DNA of 64,000 nt from Effrenium voratum (lineage: Eukaryota > Sar > Dinophyceae > Suessiales > Symbiodiniaceae). Below the pieces are notes generated by a model that was given only the letters and a program-made list of their open reading frames with translations, was not told the origin of the DNA and did no database searches. Position 1 is the stretch's first letter. Every line of letters begins with the position of its first letter. The stretch is taken from positions 329,696 through 393,695 of the forward strand of contig CAUJNA010001236.1 of NCBI GenBank assembly GCA_963377175.1. The letters are read 5' to 3'. Both the position numbers and the translations under genes were made by a program. This document shows, one piece after another, positions 23,001 through 34,400 of the stretch.

Positions 23001-26000
23001 CTTTGACCGGTTGGATGCTGCCCGTGCCCTGAGTTTGCAGCGACGAGCCGAGAGGCTGCAAAAGGCTTGGATGCACGGGGAAGGGACTCACAGGGCAGCC
23101 ACAGGAGTTGTGTTCTCTTTTCATTTCCGGGCTGAGCTTCAAACAAAACGTGCAAACCTTGCTTGTGTCTACCTGTCTACCGAGCCTCTTTGAATGCCCA
23201 CTTGACGCAATGCCACACAGACTGTGCTGTTGGGCAAATACGTGGTCCCAATGTGTTTGTGAGGTTTGGCAAGCGCACGGGCGCCCATGAGGCCAGAATG
23301 TTTCAGCGGGCTCCCTGCCAGGATGAGCCGCAGCCTACCAGGGAAGAGAAGCGGAAGGAAGCAGAGAGGCCCCACGATGCCCCATGCGCGAACGCCACAC
23401 CCCGGAGCTGGCCAAACAAGTCAGATCAATTGATTGGTGGTTTGGGGATTTGACAAGGTTGTTGGAGGGTTAATGGGAAACCACCCCGCAAATCCACTCA
23501 ACCACCGGGCTCCAAACCACCAATTGTTTGAAGAAGGGTTAGACCCAAACCAGTGTAGAGGATCCATCGAGGCACCCCTGATTTGATCTGGTGAGCATTG
23601 CAGGCAGGAGTGGGCAGCAATCCAAGAGGCCAAAGCGGAGAAACATCGCAGGAAGGAAGCCAGGCCGGGCATTGAGCCATGTCCCGGCCGTACAAAGGAT
23701 CAAACTTGCTTGTGCTCAGTAGGGAATGACCGAGTCCGGGCGTTGGGAATGAACCGGGAGGGGATTCCCTGACAGAAAACCAACTCGGGGATTGTTTATA
23801 GAGGTCATTCCCTCATGCTGAGAACCAGCAAGCAATGTTAAAAATTAAGGACCTAAGCACAAATCGAGAGCGGAAATTGTTCAACGCGAGCATTTTCAAA
23901 AATGTGTTGTTGGCCTTGTGCCCTTTATCACCAATATTGGTGGTTTTCAGCGGATGGCTCAATAGCTTTTTTGTTTCTAGTTGGTTGAGTGGCAGTTTTA
24001 GCAGGGTCCCGATGCGCAAACGGGCCGCCGAATGAGCAAATCCGTCGGCCAGGAAGAACCAGCCGCCGCCTCCGCCGTTGCCCTTCCATTTGCAGCGTGT
24101 CAAGGAGGAGCAGCTTGGCAGATGGCCAGGATAGCAAGGGGGCGCGTAGATAGTTTTATTGGGTCCGGGTCGTTGGGAAAGGGTGTTTGTTTTTGTTTGG
24201 CTAGGGTTGGTTGGTTGTTTGCTTGCTTGCTTGCTTGGTAAAAACACCTCAGCCCGGGCCTTTGCCAGCCATCCGGGGGAACAAAAGAAAATCATGAGGC
24301 TTCAGCAATGGCAGGCAGGCCGAAGGTGTCGCTGCCGGCTAGCCGAAAGCAACGAATGGTTCACAAATGACTTGGCTTGATGAGGGTCATGGCGGGCAGC
24401 GGGCCGACTCGCTGGGAATGCCGCATCGCTTTCGAAAGTGGCTGCGAGCAAACACCCCGATTTCTTGAGAAACGCTTCTCAGTTGTTTGCATGTGCATTC
24501 GTGTGTTGCCAACCTTCTCACCTGATTTTGCTTGGGCGACGAGATGCGGCTTGGCCGTGGTTAGCAAAACATCGCTCCAATGAATTACCAAAACACTGGC
24601 ACGGGGTGGAATGAATTTGGAGCAGCCTCACCTTCTCATTTTGTTTGGCAGGCTTGTGGTTTGCTTGCAGTTCGGGCCGTGTTAGTTGCAGACCCGCCAC
24701 GCTCTGAGGCAAGTGAAAGTGAAGGACGGGTTTTTCGGCGATGGGATGGATCAAACTGATCAAACGTCCTGACACTGTGGCAGCAGGCCCGGCAGGCTTG
24801 AGCTTGCCATCATTGTCTCACCAGATCCTTTGCTTTGGGCAGGCTTTGGTTCAGCGTTTTGGGGCAGCCTGCGGGGGATTGTTTACACTGCCACAAGGCT
24901 CGCGCACAGGGCAGCGACAGAGCCAAGCCTCAAGCAAGCACATGCCGACAGAAGCTATGAATCAGGCATTTTGAGCAGGGCTCCTTAACAGATACATTTT
25001 GCCCATTTGAAACATGATTTTTTCCACCAAAATAAAGGGAACCCAGACTCTCTGGGGTTACCTCCCAGGAGAAGCAGCGAATCGACAAGCTGCGGCGCAT
25101 CGCGGCAGAGGCCGGCACATGCCTGGCAAGAAGGTAAAACGAGCGGTTTGGGGTCAAGGTGGCTGTACTGGCTCTCAAAATGAAGTGTTGGGTGTAGTTT
25201 GTCTTCAAACCACCATCTTTAGATGCAATTCATGTTTGAGGATGGCTCAGCCCGCCTTCTTAGACACCCCTGCACATGGCTGCAGAAGGCATAGTTTGTC
25301 AGTTTGCTTCAAACCATTCGCTGAGATTGCCTGTGACCAATTCCAAATGCTGGCCAACGGCAGTTTGCCGCGTCCCGGGTTAAACCGTGCAATGCCGGCA
25401 GATCCATCGAACAAATCACTGGACCCGCATGCGGGCCTTTCCTCTTCTCACCGCCTGGCCAGGAGAAGAGGCACAAAACCGGTGGCGGCCTCAGCGCGCA
25501 TGTCTCACGCGAGTTCCTGGACTTCCTTTTTTTGGTCGGTTGGCCATTTAGGTGGTAAATAAAAAGTTCAACTTTTGTCGGGCCAACCCACATCTTGAAC
25601 CCTCGCACCCTCAGTGCCTGAGGCTTCTAGCTGGAAGCAACGGGCCGCCGGCCAGGGATCGGATTCCAGGAAGGACCTGGTGGTCTTGCCAGGCCGGCAG
25701 CTTGGCCATGGATCAATCGCTGTGAGTCAAGAAATAGTCGGTCACCCCGAAATGGTTTGCAAGCCCTGGTAGGTAAATGATAACAAGGACTAAAGCTCCT
25801 GTGGTCCCATTCCTGGTGGTGACTACTTTTGACCATGCCCAGATGTTGTTATTGACTTGCATGGAGGTCTTTAGCATGCTCATGTACGCGGTGCTTAAGA
25901 GTACACGCGGCGCCTTGCACATGATGCCAGCTTGTGCGATCATCATACGTCGAATCTCCCGTCTCTACTTCTCTTGTGCTCTGGCTCGCCCAAGAACAAG

Positions 26001-26132
26001 CAGCACAGACCCGAGCTTGAGGCATGAAATGGCACGCTGTTTTGCACCCGCAGGAGGTACATCGGAGCAGAGTTTCACGGCAGTGAGCTGTGGATGCCTG
26101 ACTGGCTGATCCAATTTGTGCATGACTATTAA
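23001..26132 (+). CDS. Highly charged alpha-helical protein, function unknown (multi-exon)
   Basis: Exons by eye: 23001-23094 (FDRLDAARALSLQRRAERLQ), 23221-23368 (NVFVRFGKRTGAHEARMFQR, then TREEKRKEAE), 23604-23663 (QEWAAIQEAKAEKHRRKEA), possibly a short exon near 24005-24030 (VPMRKRAA), 25069-25133 (EKQRIDKLRRIAAEAG) and 26054-26132 (YIGAEFHGSELWMPDWLIQF, then VHDY and TAA). The joins 23368 to 23604 and 25133 to 26054 both complete an AGG codon, which supports them. The middle is rich in Glu, Lys and Arg and would form a long helix, while the C-terminus is more globular. I recognise no family. A basic RNA-associated or ribosome-associated protein is possible but is a guess. Confidence 0.55.
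23427..23526. repeat. Fold-back element
   Basis: Arms CAATTGATTGGTGGTTTGG and CCAAACCACCAATTG are inverted and 100 bp apart overall. The element lies in the intron between the exons ending at 23368 and starting at 23604. Its arms differ from families A and C. Confidence 0.8.
23705..23832 (+). repeat. Family C inverted-terminal element, copy 1
   Basis: The left end reads CTTGCTTGTGCTCAG then GGGAATGACC. The right end is its reverse complement, GGTCATTCCC then GAACCAGCAAG. The core has TTGGGAATGAACCGG and GGGGATTCCC. Reverse-orientation copies lie at 48545, 50691 and 53112. No coding capacity is visible. Confidence 0.85.
24976..25044 (+). repeat. Family B dispersed repeat, copy 3
   Basis: CAGGGCTCCTTAACAGATAC is followed by ATTTTGCCCATTTGAAACAT and TTTCCACCAAAATAAAGGGA. 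It ends about 25 bp before the acceptor of the exon at 25069, so the 3' part of this intron is largely repeat. Confidence 0.8.
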
Positions 26133-26233
26133 TCAACCGCAGTTTATTAATAGGGGGGTGTTCCCCTCCAAAAGTGAAGATTCCCCACTAAACCCATGGA
26201 CACCCCCTATTGATAACTGGGGTTGACCAATAG
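26126..26233. repeat. Fold-back element overlapping a stop codon
   Basis: Left arm 26126-26160 (CTATTAATCAACCGC, AATAGGGGGG) and right arm 26201-26233 (CACCCCCTATTGAT, TTGACCAATAG) are inverted over about 33 bp with roughly 85% match. The TAA that ends the upstream coding exon (26130-26132) lies within the left arm, and the matching position of the other arm reads TGG. Confidence 0.8.
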
Positions 26234-26238
26234 AGGGT

Positions 26239-27195
26239 CAACATTATGTGGGTGGTAGAAGCCGCCCTTTACTCATGACATGGAAGTACCTTTGCCGCCC
26301 ATCATTTAATGCCAAACATCCAATCTCAAATTCTGTTTGGACGGTCCAGGTATTTCCTATTATTTCATCAGATTGGTCAGTGGTCGATTTCTTCTCTAGG
26401 ATAACTTTTGAAGTGCATTCCACCGAGGGAGTCAATTTCCTGCACGCATCAGCCTAGGTACTGATCGTTAGGGCCAGCCTTGAAGGGGAGTGAAAAGAAG
26501 CTGTTGCATTCCGAAGGGTGAGCCAATTGACGTGCATGCAATCGGCATTCACAGCAACCCCGGCACCGCCCCTCAGGCAGTCCGCCACTCCCGAAAATAA
26601 TTGCAGCGCTCTGCTGTTTCACCGCGCCAAAGGCGTGCCACAGTCGAAAATCGCGAAACAAGAAAGGCAACAAGAGAGGTTGGAGAGCTCAATGTGGCGT
26701 ATGTCTCGGCTTTTCACTTAAAGACCGCAGCCAGCCGCCCCAGGAGCCCCACATGGCATCACTCAGTCCGGTTGGTGTGCTGAGGCCCAAGGCATCGAAG
26801 GCGAGGCCTCTTGGAAGCCGGCGGCCTGGATTCGGGCAGCTCCGACTTCAGCTTCAGGGGAAAACCTCTGTAGGTAGATGCTCGGTTGTGTTTTTTGCCC
26901 GTTTTTTTGGGCCCGCTTTTTGAGGATTTGAGCTGTGCTAGCAGCCGAAGGTTGGCCATTTCCCGGCAGCAATTGGGGCTCTCAATCTTCGTTCAGCTGA
27001 CGACGCATGAGGCAGTCTAATGATCAAACGACTGCATTTCTTTTTACAGAACTTTACCCGGTTCTTCTAGGTTCTTCTATGTTGTTGCTTCCATTTGTTT
27101 TAGAATGCTTGACCCTTTGTTCGTGTACGTTCTTCTATGTTGCTTCTATCTGAGCATAGCCAAGCTTCTCCATCTCGTAAGGCTCACCCGGAGCC
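26239..27195. other. Intergenic stretch
   Basis: No exon is supported here. A short basic frame around 26600-26720 (SKIAKQERQQERLESS, stop TAA) could be coding but has no supporting context. A repeated GTTCTTCTA motif occurs at about 27060-27140, just upstream of the methyltransferase start. Confidence 0.45.
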
Positions 27196-30100
27196 ATGGC
27201 CTTCCAAGCCGCAGATGGCTTTGCCGGAGCCCGGCCCGGCTTCGTCTTCAAGATGGGCCCTTCAGGCAGTGACGTACCGATGGTTGTGAAATCCATGTCG
27301 CACCACCTCAGAACCCCAAAAACACGATTCGATTCCCCTGTAAAATGCCAACCAACCATAGGTTTCACCACGCACAGTGCCGCGGGCCTCTGAGGTAGGT
27401 TCATCCGGCCGAAAATATTCGCGGTTCAACACTTCTTGGCAGGCTAAGTGTCGAAATAACTAGCGAAAGTTGAACCTCTTCAAGCCCACTCTCTTGCGGA
27501 CCCTTTTTTGGTCCTTGACATGCGCTGCATCTGCCCACTCGCGGCAAGTATCGCTTTCCTGCTTCTGCAGTTGGGCGCTGAATCGACACACCGGTTGGCC
27601 GGACTTGGTGTTCTTTTCGGTTGTTTGGGTGAAGCATGGCCCTGGCGGCCCTGGGCCATCGATTTGTCCAAAAGGACGCCTGTGGTGGGCTTCTGCGGCT
27701 TCAGGTTCAGTGGGCCATCCTTTGGGCTGGCGAGTCCTTGGGCCATGCTTTGGCCAGCTCGCACTTCGCAGGCTTGGGTTACTACGCCGAGGGGGCCGTG
27801 GAGACGGTGGAGCGCTGGCATTTTGGGCAGGTGGAGGTGGTGGTGCAGGCGCTGACGGGAGAATGGCGCATTGCTTGGTTGATTTGGGTTCTCAATGTGT
27901 GTTGATGTGGGGCCCGCCATTAATCAACCATACCAATTTCACCTTGCGACAAAACCAAGCATAGAAGCTGAACTGAGGCTTCTCTGGAAGACCAGGAGCC
28001 TCGCATGTTTCTATGTTTGTTTTTGGGAGGGTACTTGACATTTGAAAGTCTCTTTTTCAGGGGAACCCCCCCACACCAATTGCGGTTCTCCGGATGTTTT
28101 CCCTTTAAAGACTCCTTAAACAACCGCAAACACAGGGCCCCCCCCCAAACAAAAGGAAGACACCCCCACTGTTTTCGCGTTTCCGGTGCAACGACAAGGA
28201 GGCAAACAGGGGAGACTGGTCAGGTGGACGTGGCCATGCGCAGCCTCACAGGGCTCCGCATTTGGCCGGCGGCCCGGCGCCTGGCAGAGCTCCTAGCAAA
28301 GGACGCGCCGAGCGAAAGGAGAACCCGCAGCCTGGTGCGAAGGCGGATGTTTCAAGGACAACCTCCTCAAAATGTGAGCTATTTGTTGTTGTTGTTGTTT
28401 TCTTTGTTTTCCCTTCAAACCGACGTTTGTTGCTCTTTTTGATCAATGGTTTTTGTGGTGTCCCCTGAAAACGACCTAAGAAAGGGTAGCCTTAAAGACG
28501 TCACAACTTAAATAGCCGCTGACGTTCGGACATGATGCCCACCATGGTTCCCAAAAAAAGTTCATGCCCACATGTGGCACGTGTTGGGTGTGGGTTTGGG
28601 AAACCTTATGGCAATTCATGGACGGATCCGCTCGCTCCCTCTCGCTGGCTGGTGCGTTTCGAGGCCTGCAGGGCGCGCGGCTGCTGGAGCTGGGCGCCGG
28701 CTGCGGCCTGGTCTCTGCGCTCTGCGCCCAGCTGGGGGCGGCCGTCACGGCCTCCGACGGCGAAGGCGCGGGCTACGCGCGGCAGGTTTGGAGCGTAATA
28801 ACTGTGGGGCTGGCTTTTGGAGAATTTCCGAAGCCCAACTTAACGCACTGGAGATGGTCACTCATGTCGGGTGTGCCTGAAGTTTGGATGTTTGAGGTTC
28901 GTCAGTCATAAGTCAATAAACAGACGAACAGCTTATCTTGTTCCCTCTCATCCGCCGTGACTTCCTGCGGTTGCTGAACCTTGTGAGCCTTGGTGCCTGG
29001 CTGTGGCCGAAGGGGTCGGCCACCATCAAGCCGTTTGGGGCTGTTTGAGTGGCGAGATGATTGCACGGCGTTCAGTTGTGAGTTATAAGGCGGATCAAGT
29101 AGCAGTTTCCCCAGCTTATGCCTCTCAGTGCCGCGTTCCAGACCGACCGGCGGGAAAACGAACCTAGCTTCTTTGCCTGACCATGGCATGCCGTGTCCCT
29201 CGGGCCCTCGCGTGTCTTGCGCGACGATCTCAGACGCGGTGCTGCATCGGCTGCGCCAGAGCAGCACGCTGAATGCAAGACCCTTCGAAGTCAAGAAGCT
29301 GCGCTGGGGAGAAGAGGACTGGGCTCAGGTGCCTCGTGGGCGCTCATGGGCTTGTGGCTTGGGAAGGGCTTCTGCGGGCTTTGGAAACATGCCACTCATT
29401 GGCACGTGCAGCAAGGTACTTGAAAACTTAAGCGGCTTTCTTGGATCGCGGTTGCACAGAAGGCTGGGATGTAGTAAACCGCTTGGCCTACACAATGGCT
29501 GGGTGCTCCTTTGATCAGCTTAGAATGCAATCATACTTGAGCAGCTGATTGGCTTCGGAAACACCGAGTACGCATTCATTATACACCGGGGGTATACATT
29601 CACACGTGCGTGCATACTAGAGTGAAAGACCCGCACAAGCACAACAACAACCACAAGTACCAGGCGAAGCATACGCGCTAGAACGCAAACACGACAGTAC
29701 AACCACCAAAACACAACACACACAAACATGCAGACACACAATCACAGACTGGGGCGCACACACACACAGACACAAACAGACGCAAACACAGCTTTTCTCG
29801 CAGAGTGAAGCCAGGAGGCTCGGGAGACGGAACATTTGGATCCGGTGCGGACATCGCCGTTCGACGTGATCCTGGGTGCAGACATCACCTACAACTGCAG
29901 CCAGCAGAGCTTGACGGCCTTGCTGGATCTGATCTCCTCTTTGGCATGTGAGGCAGGTTTGCAATTGGGGTGATCGCTCTCTGAAACAGCTTGGTTGGCT
30001 CAGCTGGCGGTTGGTCAAAAAGCAGATACTTGTTTGAACCGTGGTTGCCTAAACTGTCCTACACGGGTGCAGCAGCGGGACTAAAGTGAACTTGGATGCA

Positions 30101-30342
30101 AACGGAGTCCCATTCTTCGGGGTCCATGGCCCTGTGAGGCGACCGAGTCGCTGCTGGCGCACGGCCTGCGGGGCCACGAGCAAGCTGCGGCCTTGTGGTC
30201 GTCCCTGCAGGAGCGCTGGGGGGCCGCTGCGCGGATCCTGGATGGGCCGATGCCGCCGTGGGCTGAGCGCAGTTTGGAGGCACTCGGGGGCGAGATGGGG
30301 GGGGATGGGAATTCCGGACCAATCATCTTGCTGGTGCGATAG
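27196..30342 (+). CDS. METTL21-type S-adenosylmethionine-dependent methyltransferase (7 exons)
   Basis: This is a class I methyltransferase of the METTL21/FAM86 lysine methyltransferase group, which adds methyl groups to lysines of partner proteins in the cytosol. Exons: 27196-27265, 27772-27848, 28224-28295, 28672-28759, 29234-29328, 29815-29952 and 30139-30342 (TAG). They join in phase to 744 bp, 247 residues. The N-terminus ends in GFVFKMGPSGLGYYAEG, which spans the first splice. Then come LTGLRIWPAARRLAE (typical pre-motif I), motif I LLELGAGCGLVSALC, TASDD (motif II acid), VKKLRWGEEDW, and PFDVILGADITYN (the family's DxxxADxxY-like motif). Five of six donors are GC. The spacing between LAELL and GARLLELG is a few residues short of the family norm, so a small exon may be missing, or exon 4 may start earlier (GAFRGLQ reads in frame just upstream). 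The substrate is not predictable. Confidence 0.88.
29609..29800. repeat. CA-rich low-complexity tract
   Basis: Imperfect ACAC, ACAAAC and CACAGA repeats are densest at about 29690-29790. They lie in the sixth intron of the methyltransferase gene and lead into the TTTTCTCGCAG region before exon 6. Confidence 0.7.
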
Positions 30343-31451
30343 GTAGGGAAATGTAGGGAATGTGGATCAAACTTGTGGTCTCCTTAAAGGAAACCACCTA
30401 TTGGATGGTTTGTAAGCGTCATCTCATGTCATCTCATTCCATGCGGTGATGCTGCGCACGACAAATCATCACGGCAGAGGCGCAGGGTCCGAACCAACCA
30501 GTTCCAGCTCAATGGGACTCACCATTCCCAGCATCGAGGAAATTATTGCTTGCGAAAAACAGCTATGGACATACGTAGCTTTGTTGATCTTCAATTTTGA
30601 AGGTCCACAAGGGAACTAGTTAAGCGGCATCAAGTTCTCATGTTCATCGCATGAACAGAGTCTTTCTGCAGCCAGCCGTCGTGGCAGAGTCTAGATGGCA
30701 CCCATCATCATTCATCAGCTAGAATCTTGCGGCCAGGCTGAATGTTTCCGTTGCCAGTCTTCCATGTTTTTCCCAGTACTTGCACCAGGTTTGCCGTATT
30801 TTTTTTGGTAGGCTGGAAGCCGCCGGCGAAGTGCCTTTCTGCTCAGGAGGAGGATCCAGTGCTGATCTTCAGCTTGAAAGGCCCTGGAAAACAAGAGCTA
30901 GTATTCGTTGGGTGCACGGTGACTTTCGACGCTCCTATTTCTGATCTAAACGCCAAGCTGACAAGCCGGATTGTTTGTGCCACTGACAGAAGACCTGCTT
31001 TCTTAGCTGGCCATGAGGTAATCAACGCATTTCTTCTGAGGGTTCCCGGTAAGCAAAAGCACCAATGCACTCCCCTTCCTCCCCCATGAACTTCAGACCT
31101 GGCATTTGTCACAAATACTGACTAGGCAGCCTGTGCTATTGGAGATCTCAGCTTTGCGACCGGTCGCTGGACGGTCGGCAAATGTTGGCCATCCACAGCT
31201 GCCGTTATGCCTCAAAGTTGCTGAGCCAGTTGGCAAGGACCTGATAAACGTACTTAGAGCAAAGGTGGCAATGACCTTGTCACGTGATTTCAAGTCCGCA
31301 ATTATTACATGCCGGCACCTCGGTTTAGTGTTGGAGCCGTTGCTACCTTTTGTGGAATGGATGCGGTTTGTTTGACGCAGACCTTGGCTTGACTCTCAAC
31401 AACTCACTGGCCAGTCCAGGGCCTGAGCTTACTTTTGCTGCCGATGGTGCC
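30343..31451. other. Spacer between the methyltransferase and phosphatase genes
   Basis: Two + frames (about 30742-31089 and 31106-31375) stay open for 115 and 89 codons. One reads EEDPVLIFSLKGPGKQELVF, which looks protein-like, but I find no family match and no phase link to either neighbour. If the phosphatase ATG at 31452 is correct, this 1.1 kb holds its 5' UTR, a spliced-leader acceptor and perhaps an unrecognised short gene. Confidence 0.4.
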
Positions 31452-34400
31452 ATGCCGGATCCGGCGAGCCCGGTGCTGCGGTGGATCAATGCCGCACAGC
31501 TGCAAGGGCTGCTCATGTTGAGTGTTCTCAGTTTGCCGAGGGAGCCGCGCTGGCCAAATTGTGGATTTGTTTTTGTGTGAGCAGGACAGCACCAAGTGGC
31601 TGGTCTCGGGCACCGTCTTCGGTGTCCTGCTGTGGCGCAGAGACTGTGCGACCTGCTGGTGCGTCCTGGGCTCCGTGTGTGCGGCTTTGAACTGCAAGCG
31701 CCCTGGCTGAAAAATGGAACATCCAGGCTAAATGGATTTACCCAATGTTTCTCCCTAGTTGTCTTCCCCCTTATGTGGCTCCTCTATGCGAATTGGCCAC
31801 AGCGCCAATGAGTTTGGGGAGCTGTGCATGCCCTGTCAGCGCTGGACTAACCCTTGGCAAGGTGCTGCTTTGGCCACCTGATTTTATCGACATCGGCAAA
31901 GGCAACCCTTGGAACTATAAGGTAGCGTTGGCAGAAGTATCGACAATGGCTTTTGTACGTTGAAGTTGTGTTTTGCCATGTTTAGCTGTTCTTGTTCTTG
32001 CAGGAAGACGTGATTGTAATCTGGGTGCTTAGGGGTCATGTTGCCAATCCTTGTGGCTGCCTTTGAAGTAGTGTTGGCTGAGGGTGGGCCAAACAGTCTT
32101 CAATCGGGGGTTTGTGGTGTCAACCACCGGTCAGCCGCCGGGTCACCGATCAGTACGAAAGCACAAGGATACTTAGAGGGGCAGCGTACTTGTTGTGAGT
32201 AAGCTTGGTTATATGAGTTAGCATCAAAATTACCGTCATGTACTTTATATGGGGGTGTTTCATGCACGTATCGTGTTTGTGTTTTTGCTCGAAAAACGAT
32301 ACGGGACGTCCAAAAAAACGATACCCCTTCAGCAAGTTGGCATTGGTTGCAAACAAAAATGTCTTGTTAGTTTGTGTGTTCTCCTAGAGCATGCGTTTAT
32401 TTGCTTGGTCGAGACTTGCAACTAGGCCCTTCCATTGCAAGGGTTGCAGGGCAGGGGGATCAAAAGGAAACTTCACATTTGGAGCACCAGCTGGCTTGTG
32501 ACAAGACACGTGTGGCAAAAACAAGCTGTGCTTGAACGGGGCGAATGTTTCTAGCATGTGTCCACCACATTGCAGGGGTAACTGCCGGCCAGGAAGAAGC
32601 ATTACGAGTTGTAGTTGGGCAACAGTCTTTCTTCTAGCGTTTGCGTTTTTGAAGGGGATGTAAATAAAGTAGTTCTCCGTTCAGTCAAGGAAGTTTAGAA
32701 GGGGTGCAACTGTAGTTCTCCGTTTGGTGAACAAAGTTTAGAAGGAACCTGCGCAATCCTGGAACTAAATGAGCGAGCTCTTTCGAAGAATGCGTGCATC
32801 TGCGCGTGACCTTTAAGACTAGATGCTCTGCGCGTGAAAAAGCTACGAAAAAGGCTAGAAAGCGCGAGAGCTGGAGGGTGGAGCGTCCATAGACGGAAAC
32901 CAAGACGGCAGCTATGCATTCTGAGGATGTCCCGCTGGCTTGCCCTTTTGCTGGCCACGCAAGGTGCTTGGGAGGGTACCTTTCTTCGGCCGCAAGCAAA
33001 CTGCAGGACTGCATTTTGCACGCTCCAGCGCTTCTCTGAGGCTCCTTAGAGCGGAAGTAAGACAGTTGTCAAAAAGCGCCGCTTCCAGAAAAAAACCGAC
33101 CACCAAAACGATACCCCAAAACGATACCCCGACGATACCCCCGCAATTGGCCAGGGCGCTAAATGTCGGGGGTGGCCCACTTGACACCAAAGCGCTACCC
33201 CTGCACTTACGAGGAGACACAAATTTGGGGGTGGCTTGTGAAAGAACTGCAATGCTGGAGAGGGCAAGGATTGTAATGCCAGGAATTGCCAGGCAGCCTC
33301 GCAGCCGTGCAGCCACGAACCGGCGGTGCTGGGCTGACACAAGAAGAATCACGATGGGTTGAGGAGTGCGTGTTGAGGAGAAGTGGAACGCTTTGACCCA
33401 GGAGGGGCAGCATGCTCGCATAGAGAGAGCTGCCTCGGCTCCAAAGGCTGAGCCGAACAGCGCGGAAAAGCAATTGTCAAGGTGATCGCGAACAGTGCCC
33501 GCGAGAAGGTGAAGAAGACCACCAGCCAGCCTCTCGGCTCCAGCGCCGGCGGTGCCGTGGGGGTGTGACAAGCATCTTTGGACGCAGCCTCGTCCTCTCT
33601 CCCCAAGCGGCTGCACGTGGGCCCTGGGTTTGACCTCAACAACCCCAGCTCCAGGAACTACATTGACGCAACACTGCGTGCGCCTGAAACCTCGAGACTG
33701 GGATGCAGCATGGGGCGCACTCGCTGGACAAAGGCAGGACTTGAGGAGACAACGATGAGAGAAAGCGTGGCAGACCCAGCAAGGGGGGAGAGCTGATTGG
33801 GAAGAGGTGCAAAGCTAGGCAAAAGCAGCGGCGCAACAGCCGTTGGAGGAGGACTCTGTGTGAACTGCAAGTTCCTCCTCCTCAAGCTCTAACTCAATCT
33901 CTGAGGGGGACTAAAAGGAATCTGCGGCCTGTGGTGTGAGTTGCTTTGCTGGAGGGATTGCGCTTTGGCCGCCGTGTTGTGTGGTTTTATTCCGGGGAAC
34001 GCCCGCTTGTGGGAGCTTCCATTCCGTTGTTGTTACGTTGGCGCTGTCCCCGCAAAGAATCGTTTGGTAGCAAGCACGGGGGCAGGGATGTGTCCCGTAT
34101 CCACGGCCTGCAAAACGATACGGGACGTCCTTGTTAAGCAAAACCTGTAAAACGATACGGGACGTCCTAACACCGAATGAATACACCCCAGACAAGTAAT
34201 TTTGACGCTGTCTCATATAAGTTATAGCCCACTTACCATGGTTGTAAGTCTCCTAAGTGGGCTATACCCAGGCTTACTAACCACTTACAAAGTACACTGC
34301 CTCTTTAAGTATCGCTTGAATGTATTGAGTTTAGGTTTTCCAGACCAGCTGTTTTCCATGCTGCATCCGTGAGATGCAGGCTCCTTACTGAAAGTGACTA

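Noticed and set aside
34223..34266. Perfect hairpin considered as a transcription terminator
   Set aside because: The genome is eukaryotic, no T-run follows, and the hairpin lies inside an intron of the phosphatase gene.
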